Shown here: piece by piece, positions 60,951 to 64,000 of the stretch
Layout of the letters: every line of letters begins with the position of its first letter
Position numbering within the stretch: position 1 is the stretch's first letter
Assembly (NCBI GenBank): GCA_028753945.1
Contig: JAPNXP010000018.1
Location: 2,791,643-2,855,642 of the forward strand
DNA length: 64,000 bases
Source of the DNA: Hexactinellida sp. DTS-2022
Taxonomy: Eukaryota > Porifera > Hexactinellida
Reading direction: 5' to 3'
Position numbers and translations under genes: made by a program
Notes under the pieces: model-generated
What the model saw: the letters and a program-made list of their open reading frames with translations, nothing else
Database searches by the model: none
Told to the model about the DNA's origin: nothing

Positions 60951-62356
60951 CCCCACTAAGATGGATAACCAGCCTTATTAGAAGTGAACAAAAGTTGACG
61001 CTACATGAATATGGATACAATGTTATGATGAAGACGGAAAACTTAATGATGAAATCTTTAGGAAATTGTAAGCAAAAGGAATTGCTTAGAAGAATACTTC
61101 GAAGATTACGACTTTTATGAAGGTTCATCCAATCATTACACATATAGTTGTCAGGCATTGCGTCAAACCAGGCTTTCAGCTAGGAAAATCTTCAGCGCGC
61201 CTAGATTAAGTTAGAGCTTGCCAGTGCTCGACAAATTAGGTGGTTTGGTGGCGATAGCCACCAAATTTTGCATTTGGTGGCTTAACTATTCTACCCATAA
61301 ATTGTGAATTATAGAATTGGTGTAGATTATCATTGACAAGCAAGCAGACTACTCTTGATGGAATATCCCTACATAATTTATAGTTACAGTACATGTTACT
61401 GCAAAATAGTTATGCGTAACTTTCTCATGATCACATTTGTAGTGCAGTACAGTGAATCTAAATATATAAAGCGACTATACATAACTACGTATTCATATTC
61501 GAGCAGCATACGTAAACTTATACATTCATAGACACAAAATACCGTATTTTCGGTTAATATATTAATTCGCTTAATCGGGTCAAACTACCCTAGGACCGAT
61601 ATGAGGCTATTAAGCGGAGTCGACTGTATTTCATATAAATACATTTGAATTTAAGAGAAAAGCAATAATCCAGGTAATTAAAGAGGAAAAGATAAAATAA
61701 TTATACTAGTAAATTGAGTTCACTAAATAAGATGTATAATATTTAGGTAGGTTCTAATGGTTTCCACCAACCGTATACCTACCGAAGTTTCCAAAATCAA
61801 TGGAATTACATTACAGTGATCAACTAATGTGCAGAAATTTTATCATACCAATGTCATTTTTATTGACCCGGCGCTTTTTCAAGCCCCGGCGCTTATTCGG
61901 GGAAATACGGTATATGAAATGACCTAAATAGCAGCCTCTATACTAAGCAAAATGTATCTGATGTAATGTAAAATGAATGTAATTTGAATTAAATAATAGC
62001 AAATCTCATTAAATATTAGCAAGTCTAGATTCGGTTAGTCAGCTAATAAAGGTTAACGGTTAAAGATTGAATTAAACAGATAACCGGTTTGTTAAATAAT
62101 AGCATAAGTATAATTGGATCATTCGTATGAAAATTATGCGAATTATGTGAGAAAATAATAATCCTATAAGCATCCAATATCGATCATTTAACTTATATTA
62201 ACGACCCCAAACATCAAACTTTGAGTTCTTCAACGAACAAAATGAAATATAAATGAATAGTATAAACATTCAAACCATGCATAATTTAATAGCCAGAATA
62301 CCGTAACTGTTGATAATTAAATACAATAATGTTTAATAACTAAATTAAGATTTTAC

Positions 62357-62542
62357 CTGCAAAGTTCTTCAAATATTACAATAGGTGTTTGAACATCTGT
62401 AGGTGGAAAGTTTGACAAAGTATCAATACATATAATCATGAACTGTTGTTTTTCCATTAATGTACCTGAGGACATCATATCCAACAACTCCAGTATAATT
62501 TCTTGAGCATCATCCACCCTTTTAGTACGCTGAATTACAAGT
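62357..62542 (-). CDS. UBR4: UBR4 coding exon (first in window, transcript order 1)
   Basis: UBR4 is a very large N-degron-pathway E3 ubiquitin ligase. This exon encodes 61 complete codons beginning LVIQRTKRVDDAQEII and ending IVIFEELC, closely matching human UBR4 around QRTKRVDDAQELMLELL (recalled from memory, not aligned). The acceptor reads ATTTTAG before 62542 and the donor CAG/GTAAAA after 62357. One base precedes the first full codon and two bases remain at the end; these two join the first base of the next exon to make a serine codon, as in human (LCS). The next exon is 14.5 kb away. The partner exon upstream is not visible before the right edge. Confidence 0.93.
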
Positions 62543-64000
62543 CTAAAATTGACATTATTTAGGGGTAAAGTGATCCAATAAAGATTTCTACAAAACTAAA
62601 TTATTAAAACTCGAAAGTATTGTGTGGGTGTGTGTCAGGGGTTTATCTAGGTGCCTGGACGGAAAAAGTGCTTAGTGTGATTCCATTTAGGTGCAGGGTT
62701 GGCACTTAATTTGCTGCCAGCTCTTTGATAAGATTTTGGCTAAAGAAATTCCTGGAAAATCCCTGTTTGGATACCGCACATATTTTACCTTCATCAAATA
62801 ATTATACCGATTATGTATTATGGTTGATACCTTTAGGGTGTCAAAAATAAACATCTATAAATAAAGTGCCGGCCAAGAAAATCCTAGAAAATCCCCAGCA
62901 CTGTGTGTGTGTGTTAGTTTGTACGGATTGTATTAAAGTGATTGGAGAATAGAAACCGCATTTATATACGAGATAGAAATCAAACTTTAAAATGATACAA
63001 TAACTAAACAAGTACGCAGATTTCGATTTCAAATATATATAAATTTCTAATATGTATAGTTATTGTTGTTGTAAAAGTTAAACAAATTGATGAAATTCCA
63101 AATGTACTAGAAGCTTTCAATAGGGATTATAGGTAAACAAGTATGCTGACATGAATTTAGCATTTATAAATTTAGAAAATGAAAAACAGGTTTAGACTAT
63201 GGGTATCATATAAAGGGATGTATATACCGTCTCTTTCTACCATTTTATATAGCAGAAAGGGTGAGGAGTAAGGCCCGCAAACGGCGCACAGCGATCGTTA
63301 ATTTGAGATGCGATATTTGCAGGTCAAATCAACCAAATTTACCAACATTTGCAGGTCAAATAAAAAAGAATTTGCACACCAGTTCACAAATATTTGAAAT
63401 CCTGGCGTAAATTAAACATGCCTGTAGGGCTTCATTTAGGGGATGGCTCTTGCTTTCCTTTGGTTCTAACTAGCCATCCCTTGCACCCCTACTTTACAGC
63501 GTGCTACCGCGCGCGTTCACATCCTCGCCATCGATTATTCCTGAAAACCATAATTTGCAAACCCTTGAGTCTATGTCTAAATGAAACCCTGACCAGTAAA
63601 TTATTATATAAACCAGGGGCAGTGGGAGGGTGGACCCTGGTGGAGCCTGTGTCCCACCTGAATTTGAGTGTTCCACATGCCGCACTTAAGGTGCGGACAG
63701 GCTTAAAATTATTGTTAGTATGTCCCATCTGAGGTAAGCTGTGTCCAACCTGTGGCGCCGCCAATGATTTAGACAATATCAATAGTTATTGGATATATAA
63801 CTATAGCTGAAATAAAAATTTGTCAATTCCTAACCAAATTGTACAATAATTTTCCCAAACTAATATCAAAAGAATTCTTCTAAAGGTTGCTTGTCTTAAA
63901 ACTTGGTTCTCCATGAGTTTAGAATATGTCCATTTACTTTATTATTAAAGGAAATAAATAGTAAAGGAAATTGTCTAGAAAAAGACATTCATTGAAAATA
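62543..64000 (-). other. UBR4 upstream intron (incomplete) at right edge
   Basis: No exon of UBR4 was recognised here. Positions 62905-63260 repeat the R2 sequence of 47100-47510. Positions 63400-63770 hold a GC-richer patch ending TGGCGCCGCCA, the same kind of motif as the termini of G-rich hAT-like MITEs elsewhere in the window; open frames over it are not supported. Confidence 0.7.
62905..63260. repeat. Repeat R2, copy 2
   Basis: Shares GGATTGTATTAAAGTGAT, GAGAATAGAAACCGCATTT and GGTAAACAAGTATG with copy 1, preceded by a TG microsatellite. The 3' hairpin is not retained in recognisable form. Confidence 0.65.

Larger units (their letters stand above)
58041..61626 (+). mobile_element. Tigger/pogo transposon, interrupted
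   Basis: Left end CAATCGACTCCGCTGAGC, right end the inverse of CAGTCGACTCCGCTTAATAG; TA at 58039-58040 and 61627-61628. Subterminal GGTTAATCGGG-type motifs repeat at both ends. It carries a degraded Tigger transposase and a nested long-inverted-repeat element of about 1.4 kb. Confidence 0.88.
47810..62356 (-). other. UBR4 intron, 14.5 kb, with MULE-OTU and Tigger elements
   Basis: The largest intron. It holds R1 copy C, the long-TIR MULE with OTU domain, and the Tigger element with a nested long-inverted-repeat element. Positions 47820-48750, 50150-50985, 57335-58035 and 61630-62356 show no supported gene; several of them have short TTAATCGGG-like runs typical of pogo-type termini. Confidence 0.85.

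Noticed and set aside
63394-63782. Overlapping frames on both strands near the right edge.
   Set aside because: They cover a GC-richer repeat with TGGCGCCGCC-type ends; the two strands are mutual shadows and neither has a known motif.

Overview
This is a AT-rich metazoan genomic window with long, transposon-filled introns. The only host gene I can support is the 3' part of UBR4 (the giant E3 ligase; Drosophila poe/pushover, plant BIG), read on the minus strand across the whole window. Nine coding exons were found by splice-site inspection: 62357-62542, 47607-47809, 39761-39972, 39554-39688, 33447-33659, 29954-30218, 20334-20534, 10307-10527 and 1864-2053. Their phases join without a break, giving 557 complete codons within the exons, and they match consecutive stretches of UBR4 up to the first part of the C-terminal hemi-RING. 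The rest of the C-terminus must lie left of the window or is unrecognised; upstream exons lie to the right. The species cannot be named from this: an invertebrate animal is likely because of the divergence from vertebrate UBR4 and the mix of P, Ginger, MULE, pogo, hAT, Tc1-like and Helitron elements.

Less than 3% of the window is host coding sequence. Introns range from 72 bp (39689-39760) to 14.5 kb (47810-62356). They hold elements whose ends can be fixed by terminal inverted repeats (TIRs) and target-site duplications (TSDs). The main ones are a P/THAP9-like transposon (12737-16743, 8-bp TSD), a Ginger-type integrase element (22273-25284, 4-bp TSD), two Mutator-like elements with 9-bp TSDs (40949-43605 with a classic MULE transposase; 50999-57321 with about 430-bp TIRs, transposase fragments and an OTU-protease-like ORF), and a Tigger/pogo element (58041-61626, TA TSD) interrupted by a long-inverted-repeat element carrying an unassigned zinc-binding-like ORF.

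Many short non-autonomous elements (MITEs) lie in and between these: pogo-like copies of 539-546 bp, two of them apparently identical; a four-member Tc1-like family with a conserved central palindrome; hAT MITEs with 8-bp TSDs; a Helitron; and several long palindromes. A 1.1-kb repeat, here called R1, occurs three times. Each copy carries a different insertion, so the other copies serve as empty sites and prove the insertion boundaries.

All recognised transposase genes are interrupted, so the autonomous elements look dead, while the identical MITE pair implies recent mobilisation by a source elsewhere. No tRNA, rRNA, CRISPR or bacterial-type operon was seen.
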